A stretch of 36,826 bases of DNA from JADJLQ01 sp034439915. GTDB taxonomy: Bacteria > Bacteroidota > Bacteroidia > Chitinophagales > Saprospiraceae. Where the stretch lies: contig JAWXBI010000127.1 of the NCBI GenBank assembly GCA_034439915.1, positions 1 to 36,826 of the forward strand, read 5' to 3'. Below the pieces are notes generated by a model, which had not been told where the DNA came from, made no database searches, and saw nothing but the letters and a program-made list of their open reading frames with translations. A program made the position numbers and the translations under genes. Below, piece by piece: positions 16,459 through 25,651 of this stretch. How positions within the stretch are numbered: position 1 is the stretch's first letter; every line of letters starts with the position of its first letter.

Positions 16459-17460
16459 TTATCTAAAAGGAACTCCTTTTACCTTGGTTTTGACCCGGCA
16501 TAAATACATGTCCGCGGTGATATATAAAGTACTGCCATCGTCGCCCCAGGCACAATTGGCTGTTGCCTGGCCGGTCTCTATCCTTGCCAAAAGTTCGCCT
16601 TTTGGTGAAATGACTAATATACCGCCCGGGCCTGTACCCCAGATATTACCTTTCTCATCTACTTTAATTCCATCCGGTGCACCTCTTAGGCCTGATTTAC
16701 CCATTGGTGTAGCATCAAAATGAATACTGCCTTTACCTACCAGTCCGGTCGTCAGGATTGGATATTTCATATAATAAGCCCGTTGCATATCGGACTGTGC
16801 TATATAAAGGGTTTTTTCATCCGGTGAAAGGGCAAGGCCGTTTGGTCGGGTAAGATCCTTAATAATCAATGTGGTTTTGCCTTTATCCCATAAATACACT
16901 CCAAAAACTCCGGTTTCCATATTCTTATCTTTTTCACGTTCAGGCAATCCGTATGGGGGGTCTGTAAAAAATACACGTCCTTTTGAATCCACCACGACAT
17001 CATTTGGCGAATTAAATCTTTTTCCGTTAATATTATCTGTGAGTGTTCTTTTACCTCCGGCCTTATTCATGGGCAGATAGGATATCCGGCGATCCCCGTG
17101 TTCGCAGGACACCAGGTTACCATTCAGATCCCTGGTTAATCCATTACTCCCTGGTTCCGAGCTGTATTTCAGCACACCGGTATAACCGGAAGGTTTGATA
17201 TAAGGCAAAGCTCCTTCTCCATTAGCCCGCCAGATATATACCGTATTTTTTGGAACATCACTAAAGAGTAAAGCATTTTCCTCCTTCCACCAGAGTGGCC
17301 CCTCAGACCATTCAAATCCCTCGGCAAGGATTTCGATCGGCGTATTCTGGTCTATAAGTTCTTCACCGGAAGGATGAACAATATGGATTTTACCCAGCGT
17401 CTTCGGTTGGGACAGGGCTGCTGAAGCACATAATAAAAAGGGAAAAATATATCTATTCAT
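16459..17460 (-). CDS. Exported SMP-30/gluconolactonase-family protein
   Basis: This is a six-bladed beta-propeller of the SMP-30/gluconolactonase/LRE family, with 333 residues from ATG 17460; the TTG two codons earlier is less likely. MNRYIFPFLLCASAALS is a signal peptide, so the enzyme is periplasmic or secreted. Typical propeller motifs are FEWSEGPLWW (metal-binding glutamate), SNGLTRDLNGNLVSCEHGDRRI, SPNDVVVDSKGRVFFTDPPYG, RPNGLALSPDEKTLYIAQSD and the late APDGIKVDEKGNIWGTGPGG. Lactone hydrolysis is a reasonable guess; the true substrate is unknown. It lies 11 bases downstream of mpl on the same strand. Confidence 0.9.
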   Translation of the reverse strand: MNRYIFPFLLCASAALSQPKTLGKIHIVHPSGEELIDQNTPIEILAEGFEWSEGPLWWKEENALLFSDVPKNTVYIWRANGEGALPYIKPSGYTGVLKYSSEPGSNGLTRDLNGNLVSCEHGDRRISYLPMNKAGGKRTLTDNINGKRFNSPNDVVVDSKGRVFFTDPPYGLPEREKDKNMETGVFGVYLWDKGKTTLIIKDLTRPNGLALSPDEKTLYIAQSDMQRAYYMKYPILTTGLVGKGSIHFDATPMGKSGLRGAPDGIKVDEKGNIWGTGPGGILVISPKGELLARIETGQATANCAWGDDGSTLYITADMYLCRVKTKVKGVPFR

Positions 17461-17471
17461 ATACAATCATT

Positions 17472-18821
17472 TTATAACCGGTTGGCCCAATCTTTAATGT
17501 TAACTCCATTAAACGTGCCGCTGCTCATAAAAAGGACAATGGAATTTTCAGTATCCAGGTGATCCAGGTATTCTTCCAATTCCTTGTTTTGGGTAAAAAT
17601 AAATAAATCACTGCACCCAAAATCGTTTTTTATTTCATTCTTATCGAGATCAGGCATTCGTTTGATCTCGAGGGTGTGTTTGTTGTAAAAAACTACCGCT
17701 TCATCAGCCGGATCCAGGGACTTATTATATTGAGGAATAAACGATTTATTCAGGCTGCTAAAGGTATGCAGTTCGAGTATCGTAATCAATCGAAGGCCGG
17801 TATACTGCTCCCGGATCGCCGAGACGGTTGCCCTAACCTTGGAAGGGGCATGGGCAAAGTCCAGATAAACCTTTTTCCGGTCCGATAAAAAAAGCGGTTG
17901 TAAACGTTTGGCGGCCCCTTTGAACCCGGTCAAAGCTTTTAAAACCGCTGCTTCCGGGTAACCCAATGCCTTGCATACGTTTACGGCTGCCTGAATATTC
18001 TGCAGATTATGTAATCCAAAAATTGCTATCGGATATTCCTGATGATCATAAATAAGATATGCTGTTCCATTCCTGCTCGTATGGGGGTAGGCGGTGTAAG
18101 GCTGAAAATCTAATGAAGAGTCCTGGCACCCTTCGATCATGTCACGCAGGGCAAGGTCCTCATTAAAATAATATACCACGGTCCCGGGGGCCAATGAATC
18201 GAGATAGGTTTTAAAAACCTGTTGATACCCTTGTTCCGAAGGAAATACATTGATATGGTCCCAGGCAATGCCGGTAATTGCGGTGACCTGGGGATGGTAA
18301 TGAAGGATCTTGGGTACAAGGTCAATGGGTGAGCTCAGGTATTCGTCTCCTTCTATGATCATGACCGGGGCTGGAGAAAGCCGGATCATGTGTTCAAATC
18401 CTTCTAATGGTGCCCCAACAAGATAATCATAGTCAGCTTGCAGAGCCTTTAGAGCGTGCATAATCATGGAGGTGGTAGTCGTCTTACCGTGACTTCCGGC
18501 GATGACTATTCTTTTTTTATGCTCGGCATGGATGGCTATAAATTCCGGATAAGAAACCAATTTTAAATTGAGTTCCTGTGCGCGTAACAATTCGGGATTA
18601 TCCTTTTTTGCGTGCATCCCGATGATCACCAGATCGAGCTCCCGGCTTAGTTTGTCCGGATACCAGCCAGGCAGGGGCAACAAACCATGAGCAGACAATC
18701 TGTCTTTTGCAGGATTGTAGATTTCATCATCTGACCCGGTGATTTGATGACCTGCCAGATGAAGCGCAATACTCAGATTGTGCATGACTACCCCACCCAT
18801 CGCTATAACGTGAATCCGCAT
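17472..18821 (-). CDS. mpl: Mpl-type muropeptide (Mur) ligase
   Basis: This cytoplasmic Mur-family ligase attaches the recycled tripeptide L-Ala-gamma-D-Glu-meso-diaminopimelate to UDP-MurNAc during peptidoglycan recycling. It has 449 residues, right for Mpl. The N-terminal UDP-sugar domain begins IHVIAMGGVVMHNLS and continues GSDDEIYNPAKDRL. The ATP-binding loop is GSHGKTTTTS (109-118). EGDEYLSSPID and TGIAWDHINVFP are Mpl/MurC-like. The C-terminal domain has DFAHAPSKVRATVSAIRE. Assignment to Mpl rather than MurC rests on the GSDDEIY segment and the lack of other mur genes nearby. An SMP-30 gene follows after a very short gap. Confidence 0.88.
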   Translation of the reverse strand: MRIHVIAMGGVVMHNLSIALHLAGHQITGSDDEIYNPAKDRLSAHGLLPLPGWYPDKLSRELDLVIIGMHAKKDNPELLRAQELNLKLVSYPEFIAIHAEHKKRIVIAGSHGKTTTTSMIMHALKALQADYDYLVGAPLEGFEHMIRLSPAPVMIIEGDEYLSSPIDLVPKILHYHPQVTAITGIAWDHINVFPSEQGYQQVFKTYLDSLAPGTVVYYFNEDLALRDMIEGCQDSSLDFQPYTAYPHTSRNGTAYLIYDHQEYPIAIFGLHNLQNIQAAVNVCKALGYPEAAVLKALTGFKGAAKRLQPLFLSDRKKVYLDFAHAPSKVRATVSAIREQYTGLRLITILELHTFSSLNKSFIPQYNKSLDPADEAVVFYNKHTLEIKRMPDLDKNEIKNDFGCSDLFIFTQNKELEEYLDHLDTENSIVLFMSSGTFNGVNIKDWANRL

Positions 18822-19046
18822 TCCGCAAAAATGCTAAAAATACAGATCATATTAAATATTTAATTCATTTGTTGGAAAACAGGCACACCACAAATTGCAC
18901 CGATTACAATAGCCCGACCAAATAAACCCGAAGTGACCCGGCTCTGTCGCAAAACCCAAACTTAGTGCAATTGGTCTTGCAACCTTGGAAAGCCTTGCCC
19001 AAAGAGGCACAAAGCTTAAACCAGCCAAAGTTGATTCATCCCTTAT

Positions 19047-20591
19047 TCACAGTGGTATATTACCATGTTTTCTGTTTGGTCTGATGTCCGCCTTACGGGA
19101 TAAGCTGTTCAGGGCTTTGATCAGTTTACGCCTCGTCAAGGCTGGTTCAATGACTTCATCGATATAACCTCGGGCAGCAGCGCGATAGGGATGAGCAAAG
19201 GTTTCAGCATATTCCTTCTCCTTTTCCGATGCCTTAGCTATTGGATCTTTTGCAGCTTCTATTTCTTTTTTAAATATGATCTCACTGGCTCCTTTTGCGC
19301 CCATGACCGCTATTTCAGCTTCAGGCCAGGCAAAACTAAAATCCGCACCTATGTGTTTTGAGTTCATCACATCATAAGCCCCACCGTAAGCCTTGCGTAA
19401 AATGACGGTCAATCTGGGTACCGTAGCCTCACAAAATGCATATAATAATTTGGCTCCCTGGTCAATAATACCATTCCACTCCTGGTCAGTACCGGGTAAA
19501 AACCCCGGGACATCGACCAAAACAATAAGGGGTATATTAAAAGAGTCACAAAACCGGACAAAACGGGCAGCTTTTCTGGATGCATTTACATCCAGTACCC
19601 CGGCTAATACCTGTGGTTGATTGGCTACCAACCCTATCGATTTTCCTGCCAGGATTGCAAAACCCACCACAATATTGGGTGCAAAGTCCTGATGAACTTC
19701 AAAAAAAGTATTCTCATCTACCAACTGCAAAACGACCGTTTTGACATCATAGGGAAGTTGATTGGATGTTGGAAGTATAAAATCCAATTCGGGCCGCAGT
19801 TCATCCTTCAATACGTAGGGATACGAAGGACTGGGCAATTCATTACTGGAGGGAAGATAATAGAGCAGCTTTTTGATCTGGTTTATACAAATGACGTCAT
19901 TGGCTGCGGTAAAATGGGAGACTCCGGATTTTACCGCATGAGTTTGAGCACCGCCCAGAGACTCACTGGTCACGGTTTCATTGGTGACGGTTTTCACCAC
20001 CTGAGGACCCGTGACAAACATATAAGAAGTCTGGTCCACCATAAAAATAAAATCAGTAATAGCAGGAGAATACACGGCCCCTCCGGCGCAAGGTCCCATG
20101 ACCGCCGAAATCTGAGGAATAACACCTGAAGCTAGGGTATTTCTGTAAAAAACTTCAGCATAACCTGCCAGGGAATCGACCCCTTCCTGGATCCTGGCAC
20201 CACCCGAGTCATTCAGACCAATGACCGGTGCTTTATTTTTGATAGCCATGTCCATGATCGTGCAGATTTTCCTGGCATGGGTCTCTGATAAAGAGCCTCC
20301 GAATATGGTAAAATCCTGAGCAAATACATAGACCAGTCTGCCATGGACTGTTCCGTAACCAGTCACTACTCCATCTCCGTAATACAACGACTTGTCCATT
20401 TCAAAATCAGTACTTCGATGTACAACCAACATTCCGATTTCTTCAAAGGAACGGTCATCCAACAATAATTCGATTCGCTCCCTGGCCGTTAACTTTCCTT
20501 TTTGATGTTGTTTATTTATCCTGTCCTCCCCTCCACCGGAGAATGCTTCGGCTTGCAGGGCAGCTAATCGTTCTGCGGCTGGTTTTTTCAT
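19047..20591 (-). CDS. Acyl-CoA carboxylase beta subunit (carboxyltransferase), probably propionyl-CoA
   Basis: This carboxyltransferase subunit moves the carboxyl group from biotin to an acyl-CoA, typically propionyl-CoA. It has 514 residues, as usual for PccB. Two crotonase-like halves are visible. The first has KGKLTARERIELLLD, DFTIFGGSLSE, NDSGGARIQEGVDSLAGY and GPCAGGAVYSPA (oxyanion site). The second has DVNASRKAARFVRFCD, LVDVPGFLPG and YGGAYDVMNSKHIGAD. The C-terminal PYRAAARGYIDEVIEP is typical. No biotin carboxylase or carrier subunit gene lies in the window, so the partner must be elsewhere. It diverges from the aminotransferase gene. The 225 bases after its stop hold no gene that I can support. 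Confidence 0.92.
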   Translation of the reverse strand: MKKPAAERLAALQAEAFSGGGEDRINKQHQKGKLTARERIELLLDDRSFEEIGMLVVHRSTDFEMDKSLYYGDGVVTGYGTVHGRLVYVFAQDFTIFGGSLSETHARKICTIMDMAIKNKAPVIGLNDSGGARIQEGVDSLAGYAEVFYRNTLASGVIPQISAVMGPCAGGAVYSPAITDFIFMVDQTSYMFVTGPQVVKTVTNETVTSESLGGAQTHAVKSGVSHFTAANDVICINQIKKLLYYLPSSNELPSPSYPYVLKDELRPELDFILPTSNQLPYDVKTVVLQLVDENTFFEVHQDFAPNIVVGFAILAGKSIGLVANQPQVLAGVLDVNASRKAARFVRFCDSFNIPLIVLVDVPGFLPGTDQEWNGIIDQGAKLLYAFCEATVPRLTVILRKAYGGAYDVMNSKHIGADFSFAWPEAEIAVMGAKGASEIIFKKEIEAAKDPIAKASEKEKEYAETFAHPYRAAARGYIDEVIEPALTRRKLIKALNSLSRKADIRPNRKHGNIPL

Positions 20592-20676
20592 TTCTTAACT
20601 ATTAAAATTCTGAATTTGCGCCTTTTACACATCGTATTTTTGCCAAATCAAGGATAAAAACTATTCAATATATTAT

Positions 20677-20684
20677 TAATTTTG
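20677..20684 (+). promoter_or_regulatory. Putative -7 box for the aminotransferase gene
   Basis: TAATTTTG, an exact TAnnTTTG match, 23 bases before the ATG. The nearest upstream TTTG (20639-20642) is 34 bases away, too far for the usual spacing. Confidence 0.4.
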
Positions 20685-20707
20685 TCCCCTCACAATTTAA
20701 ATAATAT

Positions 20708-21919
20708 ATGTCAGAAATTGCAATTGAATCCATCCTGAGTGAACGGGTGATGTCCATGACGGAATCTGCCACCCTTCAGATGGCGGCCATGGCCAGGAAA
20801 ATGAAAGAACAGGGCATTGATGTAATCACCCTTAGCCTGGGTGAACCGGATTTTGACACGCCACAGCATATCAAGGATGCCGCCGTTAAGGCCATGGAGC
20901 AAGGGCATACAAAATATACCGCAGTGGCCGGTAACCTCGACCTCAGAGAAGCCATTTGTTCTAAATTAAAAAGAGATAATGGATTAGATTTCAAGCCCAA
21001 CCAGATTGTGGTTTCCAATGGGGCCAAACAGGATATCGCCAACCTTTGTATGGCTTTGATCAATCCTGGGGATGAAGTCATCATATTGTCCCCATACTGG
21101 GTTTCTTACAGTGATATTGTGAAAATGTGCGGAGGAGAAGCGATTGTTTTGTCTGCTTCAGTGGATGAAGATTTTAAAGTCAAGGCTTCCCGCATTGCAG
21201 ATGCCATTACAGACAGGACCAAGTTGATTATGTTCTCGAGTCCCTGCAATCCAACGGGTTCGGTATTTTCTTTTGAGGAACTGAAAGCTATCGCCGAACT
21301 GATGGCCAGGCATGAGCATATTTATATCATGTCGGATGAAATTTATGAACACATTAACTTTGCCGGCAAACACATCAGTATTGCTTCTTTTCCGGAAGTT
21401 AAAGAGCGAACCATCGTGATCAATGGGTTTTCGAAGGCTTTTGCAATGACCGGTTGGAGACTGGGATATATGGCGGCACCACTCTTTATTGCTGAGGCTT
21501 GTACAAAAATTCAGGGACAGGTTACTTCCGGAGCAAATTCAATAGCTCAAAAGGCAGGAGTTGCTGCGTTAAACTCGGATTTAAAACCTACTCATGATAT
21601 GACCAGGGCCTTCCGACAACGGCGGGACCTCATCATTTCGCTGCTCAAAGAAATCCCGGGATTCCGGTGCAACTTTCCAACCGGTGCGTTTTATATTTTC
21701 CCGGATATCAGCTACTATTTTGGCAAAACAGATGGCAATACCACGATTCGAAATTCAGATGACTTTGCATTATATCTTTTGAATAACGCACATGTTGCCA
21801 CCGTAGGAGGTTCGGCATTTGGGGATGATCATTGTTTCAGGATATCCTATGCCGCTAGTGAAGAAAACATTAAAGAAGCCGTGCGGCGCATTAAAGCTGC
21901 TGTAAATCAGCTTAAATAG
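20708..21919 (+). CDS. PLP-dependent class I/II aminotransferase (aspartate aminotransferase-like)
   Basis: This has 403 residues. It has the subgroup Ib aspartate-aminotransferase layout: LSLGEPDFDTP (43-53), TKYTAVAGNLDLREAI, SNGAKQDI for the cofactor phosphate, SSPCNPTGSV with the PLP-contacting N181, SDEIYEHI, and the Schiff-base lysine K243 in GFSKAFAMTGWRLGY. FRISYA near the end carries the carboxylate-binding arginine. It most likely transfers amino groups between aspartate or aromatic amino acids and 2-oxoglutarate; exact specificity cannot be read. It stands alone between the divergent carboxylase gene and the desaturase gene 74 bases downstream. Confidence 0.92.
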   Translation: MSEIAIESILSERVMSMTESATLQMAAMARKMKEQGIDVITLSLGEPDFDTPQHIKDAAVKAMEQGHTKYTAVAGNLDLREAICSKLKRDNGLDFKPNQIVVSNGAKQDIANLCMALINPGDEVIILSPYWVSYSDIVKMCGGEAIVLSASVDEDFKVKASRIADAITDRTKLIMFSSPCNPTGSVFSFEELKAIAELMARHEHIYIMSDEIYEHINFAGKHISIASFPEVKERTIVINGFSKAFAMTGWRLGYMAAPLFIAEACTKIQGQVTSGANSIAQKAGVAALNSDLKPTHDMTRAFRQRRDLIISLLKEIPGFRCNFPTGAFYIFPDISYYFGKTDGNTTIRNSDDFALYLLNNAHVATVGGSAFGDDHCFRISYAASEENIKEAVRRIKAAVNQLK

Positions 21920-21943
21920 CTTAACTTTGAACAACTGTCAGGA

Positions 21944-21951
21944 TACTTTTG
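21944..21951 (+). promoter_or_regulatory. Putative -7 box for the desaturase gene
   Basis: TACTTTTG matches TAnnTTTG exactly, 42 bases before the ATG. A TTTG at 21926-21929 is only 14 bases upstream, shorter than the usual 19-21, so the full promoter is uncertain. Confidence 0.4.
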
Positions 21952-21993
21952 TCCCTGTAACTTTAACGTCTGATTGACCCAAATAAAAAGCAA

Positions 21994-23070
21994 ATGACAT
22001 CCATCAAATTTAATAGTACCAACACCCTTTTTTTTCCAACATTGAGAAAGCGTGTAAACCAGTATTTTGAAGAAAATAAAATCTCTCCAACCGGGAATTA
22101 TAAGTTGTTTGTCAAATCGGGCCTGTTGATTGCAGGTTTGTTAGGTTGTTATATTTGGCTGGTGTTTTATACTCCGCATTCTATATTACTGGCTTTGTTA
22201 TTATGTAGTTTAATGGGGGTTCTTTTTGCAGCAGTTGGATTTAATGTAATGCACGATGGTTCCCATGGGAGTTATTCTAACATTGGCTGGCTGAATATCA
22301 TCATGGCGCACACCCTTAATTTATTGGGTGGCAGTGCTTATATGTGGAAACATAAACACAACTTTGCCCATCATTCTTTTACGAATATCGAAGGAATGGA
22401 CGAAGACATTGACATCAAACCTTTCCTGAGGACCAATCCAAATCAGAAAAAATACTGGTTTCACCGGTTCCAGCACATCTACAGCTTTCTATTATATGGT
22501 TTAACCTACCTGGTCTGGATTTTCTTTCAGGATTTCAGAAAGTACTTCAGTCGCAAGGTTACTGCATTGGTTGAAATCCCTAAATTGAGTTTGTCACAAC
22601 ACATCATTTTCTGGGTGACCAAAGCAGTGTATGCCACTACCATATTTATTTTACCCATCTGGCAGGTCGGGGTAATAAAAACCTTTGTGGGATATGGAAT
22701 GCTGGTATTTGTATGCGGTATATTGATTGCCATAGTCTTTCAACTGGCCCACGTGCACGAAGAAGCCGCTTTTGTGCAACCCCAGGGTGAACCCTTTGTG
22801 ATAGAAAATGACTGGGCCATTCACCAGATCAACACCACCGCTAACTTTGCCACTAAACAAAAATGGCACAATTGGTTTTGGGGTGGATTAAATTTTCAGA
22901 TCGAACATCATTTATTTCCACGTATCAGCCATGTCCATTATCCGGCCATCAGCAAGATTGTAAAACAAACTTGTCGTGAATTCAATATAGCCTATAATGA
23001 ATTTCCGACTGTAGTGAGTGCTATTTATTCTCACATTACCCATTTACGCAAGTTAGGGTCATCGTATTAA
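21994..23070 (+). CDS. Membrane fatty acid desaturase, front-end (delta-6-like) type
   Basis: This di-iron membrane enzyme inserts a double bond into fatty acyl chains. It has 358 residues. Three histidine boxes are visible: HDGSH (87-91), HKHNFAHH (120-127) and QIEHH (302-306). A glutamine in place of the first histidine of the last box is the mark of front-end desaturases. Unlike eukaryotic front-end enzymes it has no fused cytochrome b5 domain, so electrons must come from a separate donor. Hydrophobic spans lie at about 40-83 and 209-250. It follows the aminotransferase by 74 bases and ends 9 bases from the convergent SET gene. Confidence 0.92.
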   Translation: MTSIKFNSTNTLFFPTLRKRVNQYFEENKISPTGNYKLFVKSGLLIAGLLGCYIWLVFYTPHSILLALLLCSLMGVLFAAVGFNVMHDGSHGSYSNIGWLNIIMAHTLNLLGGSAYMWKHKHNFAHHSFTNIEGMDEDIDIKPFLRTNPNQKKYWFHRFQHIYSFLLYGLTYLVWIFFQDFRKYFSRKVTALVEIPKLSLSQHIIFWVTKAVYATTIFILPIWQVGVIKTFVGYGMLVFVCGILIAIVFQLAHVHEEAAFVQPQGEPFVIENDWAIHQINTTANFATKQKWHNWFWGGLNFQIEHHLFPRISHVHYPAISKIVKQTCREFNIAYNEFPTVVSAIYSHITHLRKLGSSY

Positions 23071-23079
23071 CGGAGCGAT

Positions 23080-23487
23080 TTATTCCCAATCTACGATTTG
23101 ACCATAGTCGAGAAAAAGTTCTTCTCCTACAGCAATGTCCCGCAGGGCTTCAAAGATTGCACCTTCATCAATGGAGGTCACATTTGGCTGCTCATCATGA
23201 TTTAGGTACAGCGCAATATCCATCGATTTGAAACCGCCGGCAGGAACAAAATAATCCTTTTCATCATATAGGCAATAAGTCTCTATCATATAGCGGGAGG
23301 CTTCCGGCAAGGCATCCACCTCTTCAAATCCCATCCTTATCCAGTCACCGGGTTCCTTTGAAAACATGGCCCTGCATCCTTTGGGAATCGGATTCACTGC
23401 AAAAACCCCTATGCCATGTACCGCAGAAGGTTTGAGCATGACATAATGAAACTCATTTAATTCGAGGAGGAGTTCAGATTTTTCCAT
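23080..23487 (-). CDS. SET-domain protein
   Basis: This is a small protein of 135 residues from ATG 23487; an upstream in-frame TTG lies inside a terminator stem and is unlikely. The SET pattern is visible from end to end: VHGIGVFAV at about 23-31, DIALYLNHDEQPNV at 90-103 (the NH motif) and GEELFLDYG at 121-129. Proteins with this fold are lysine methyltransferases using S-adenosylmethionine. Bacterial members are poorly characterised, and the target here is unknown. It lies downstream of dnaK on the same strand, separated by a hairpin, so it may depend on read-through or its own weak promoter. Confidence 0.85.
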   Translation of the reverse strand: MEKSELLLELNEFHYVMLKPSAVHGIGVFAVNPIPKGCRAMFSKEPGDWIRMGFEEVDALPEASRYMIETYCLYDEKDYFVPAGGFKSMDIALYLNHDEQPNVTSIDEGAIFEALRDIAVGEELFLDYGQIVDWE

Positions 23488-23512
23488 GGTTGAAGCGTAT
23501 TCATTAAAATAC

Positions 23513-23541
23513 AAAGGACTTCAGAAGTATTGAAGTCCTTT
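23513..23541 (-). terminator. Terminator hairpin after dnaK
   Basis: An 11-base perfect stem AAAGGACTTCA/TGAAGTCCTTT with a 7-base loop sits between the dnaK stop and the SET ATG. On the minus strand the T-rich tail after the stem is short and interrupted, so it may attenuate rather than stop transcription. The plus-strand side is also followed by a T-rich tail. Confidence 0.75.
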
Positions 23542-23577
23542 TATTCTAAACAATATTTAATTATTGGGCCTGTACTA

Positions 23578-25506
23578 TTATTTTTTATCAGCCACTTCTT
23601 CAAACTCTACATCGGTGACCTGGTCCCCGTTTGAAGTGGATGATTGATGCTGACCGCCGGCATCTCCTGTATTGGCCTGTTCACCTCCTGGTTGTTCGGA
23701 AGATTGTTGGGCCTGGTATATTTCCTGACTGGCTGCCTGCCAGGCGGTATTGAGGTTTTCGGTGGCTTTATCCAACTGCTCGATATTTTGGGATTTATGC
23801 GCCTCTTTCAAAGCACCGAGTGCTGTCTCAATATTCGATTTGTTACCTGCCGAAAGTTTATCGCCGTATTCCTTAAGTTGTTTTTCTGTCTGGAAAATCA
23901 AGGAATCGGCCGTGTTGATCTTTTCAATGGTTTCCTTGGCTTTTTTATCGGCATCTGCATTGGCTTCTGCTTCCCGCTTCATACGCTCGATCTCATCCTT
24001 TGAAAGGCCCGTAGAAGCTTCAATCCTTACTTTTTGTTCTTTTCCTGTGCCTTTGTCTTTGGCGGATACATTGAGAATTCCATTGGCGTCCATATCAAAA
24101 GTGACTTCGACCTGGGGTACCCCGCGTGGTGAAGGCGGGATGCCATCAAGAATGAAACGTCCAACCGATCGGTTGTCTTTGGCCAAAGAACGTTCTCCTT
24201 GCAGGATATGGATTTCAACCGAGGGCTGATTATCGGCAGCGGTAGAGTATACTTTAGATTTTCTGGAAGGTATGGTCGTATTCCCTTCAATCACCACATC
24301 ATAAACACCTCCCATCGTTTCTATACCCATTGAGAGCGGTGTTACATCCAATAAGAGCACGTCCTTTACTTCTCCGGTAAGTACACCGCCCTGGATTGCA
24401 GCTCCTACAGCTACCACCTCATCAGGATTGACTCCTTTATTGGGTTTTTTTCCAAAAAAGTCCTCAACTGCCTGTTGGATTTTAGGTATCCGGGTACTAC
24501 CTCCTACCAGAATCACTTCGTCGATATCATTTTTGCTCAGGCCGGCATCTTTAAGCGCTTGTTCACAGGGCTTGATAGTACGGTTTACGAGCTGATCAAC
24601 CAATTGTTCAAATTTGGCCCTGCTGAGTTTAATATCCAGGTGTTTTGGAACACCATCGACAGCAGTCACATACGGAAGTGTGATGGAGGTCTCAGAAGCA
24701 GAGGATAGTTCAATCTTGGCTCTTTCAGCCGCATCTTTAAGGCGTTGTAACGCCATTGGATCCTTGCGCAAATCAATAGCCTCCAGTCGTTTAAATTCAT
24801 CTGCAAGCCAGTCAATAATCACGGCATCAAAATCATCACCACCGAGATGGGTATCCCCATTGGTGGATTTGACTTCGAAAACCCCGTCGCCCAGGTCCAG
24901 GATTGAAATATCGAAGGTACCACCGCCCAGGTCATAAACGGCAATGGTCATGTCTTTATGCTTTTTGTCCATGCCATACGCCAAAGCTGCTGCTGTTGGT
25001 TCGTTGATGATTCGTTTTACCGTGAGGCCTGCGATTTCTCCGGCTTCTTTGGTTGCCTGTCTTTGTGAATCATTAAAATATGCAGGTACGGTGATCACCG
25101 CTTCAGTAACTTCATGTCCCAGGAAATCTTCTGCAGTTTTTTTCATTTTCTGCAACACGATAGCTGATAATTCCTGTGGAGTGTAGGTCCGTCCGTCAAT
25201 GTCGACACGCACAGTATCATTATCCCCCTTCATTACTTTATAGGGAACCCGTTTCATTTCTTCAGTCACTTCCGCGAAGCGACGGCCCATAAAGCGTTTA
25301 ATGGAAGAGATCGTCCTTTTGGGATTAGTGATGGCTTGCCTTTTGGCAGGGTCCCCTACTTTCCGTTCTCCATTGTCCATAAATGCTATGATAGATGGTG
25401 TGGTCCTTCTTCCTTCATCATTCGCAATGACAGTTGGTTCATTTCCTTCGATGACGGCTACACACGAATTGGTGGTACCCAGGTCAATTCCTATTATTTT
25501 ACCCAT
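23578..25506 (-). CDS. dnaK: Molecular chaperone DnaK (Hsp70)
   Basis: This ATP-driven chaperone folds and disaggregates proteins with DnaJ and GrpE. It has 642 residues, full length. The nucleotide-binding domain begins GKIIGIDLGTTNSCVAV and contains VYDLGGGTFDISILD and LVGGSTRIPKIQ. The substrate domain has LLLDVTPLSMGIETMGG. The lid follows, with a Q/G-rich linker and the standard acidic end DVEFEEV. The start is ATG 25506. dnaJ, grpE and hrcA are not adjacent, so the gene stands alone. Upstream are two TCRTTTTGTCA boxes (minus strand) around a TAAATTTG promoter element, which may provide heat-shock control. Confidence 0.98.
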   Translation of the reverse strand: MGKIIGIDLGTTNSCVAVIEGNEPTVIANDEGRRTTPSIIAFMDNGERKVGDPAKRQAITNPKRTISSIKRFMGRRFAEVTEEMKRVPYKVMKGDNDTVRVDIDGRTYTPQELSAIVLQKMKKTAEDFLGHEVTEAVITVPAYFNDSQRQATKEAGEIAGLTVKRIINEPTAAALAYGMDKKHKDMTIAVYDLGGGTFDISILDLGDGVFEVKSTNGDTHLGGDDFDAVIIDWLADEFKRLEAIDLRKDPMALQRLKDAAERAKIELSSASETSITLPYVTAVDGVPKHLDIKLSRAKFEQLVDQLVNRTIKPCEQALKDAGLSKNDIDEVILVGGSTRIPKIQQAVEDFFGKKPNKGVNPDEVVAVGAAIQGGVLTGEVKDVLLLDVTPLSMGIETMGGVYDVVIEGNTTIPSRKSKVYSTAADNQPSVEIHILQGERSLAKDNRSVGRFILDGIPPSPRGVPQVEVTFDMDANGILNVSAKDKGTGKEQKVRIEASTGLSKDEIERMKREAEANADADKKAKETIEKINTADSLIFQTEKQLKEYGDKLSAGNKSNIETALGALKEAHKSQNIEQLDKATENLNTAWQAASQEIYQAQQSSEQPGGEQANTGDAGGQHQSSTSNGDQVTDVEFEEVADKK

Positions 25507-25570
25507 TTTTTTTATTTCAATTTTATTTGTCTAAACATGGTTAATCAATAGATATGCCAACAGGATTTTT

Positions 25571-25648
25571 TGACAAAATGAACACCTCATTTCAAATTTA
25601 TCCATGAACTTGTCAGTACAGATTCAAAATTTCTGACAAAACGACAGA
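25571..25648 (-). promoter_or_regulatory. dnaK upstream region: two TCRTTTTGTCA boxes flanking a -7 element
   Basis: On the minus strand the boxes read GTTCATTTTGTCA (25571-25583) and TGTCGTTTTGTCA (25634-25646), identical at 10 of 13 positions. The second lies in a dyad with TCTG/CAGA arms (25632-25648). Between them is TAAATTTG (25593-25600), an exact TAnnTTTG. A TTTG at 25625-25628 stands 24 bases upstream of it, a little too far. That this is a heat-shock control region is inference. Confidence 0.5.
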
Positions 25649-25651
25649 CTT

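Noticed and set aside
18822..19046. The 225-base gap between mpl and the carboxylase gene, with a 60-residue plus-strand frame starting at 18985.
   Set aside because: The frame runs into the antisense of the carboxylase gene and has no recognisable features. I see no RNA or repeat in the gap.
23644..25551. Many plus-strand open frames opposite dnaK.
   Set aside because: They are shadows of the dnaK coding strand, with low-complexity or serine-rich products and no independent support.
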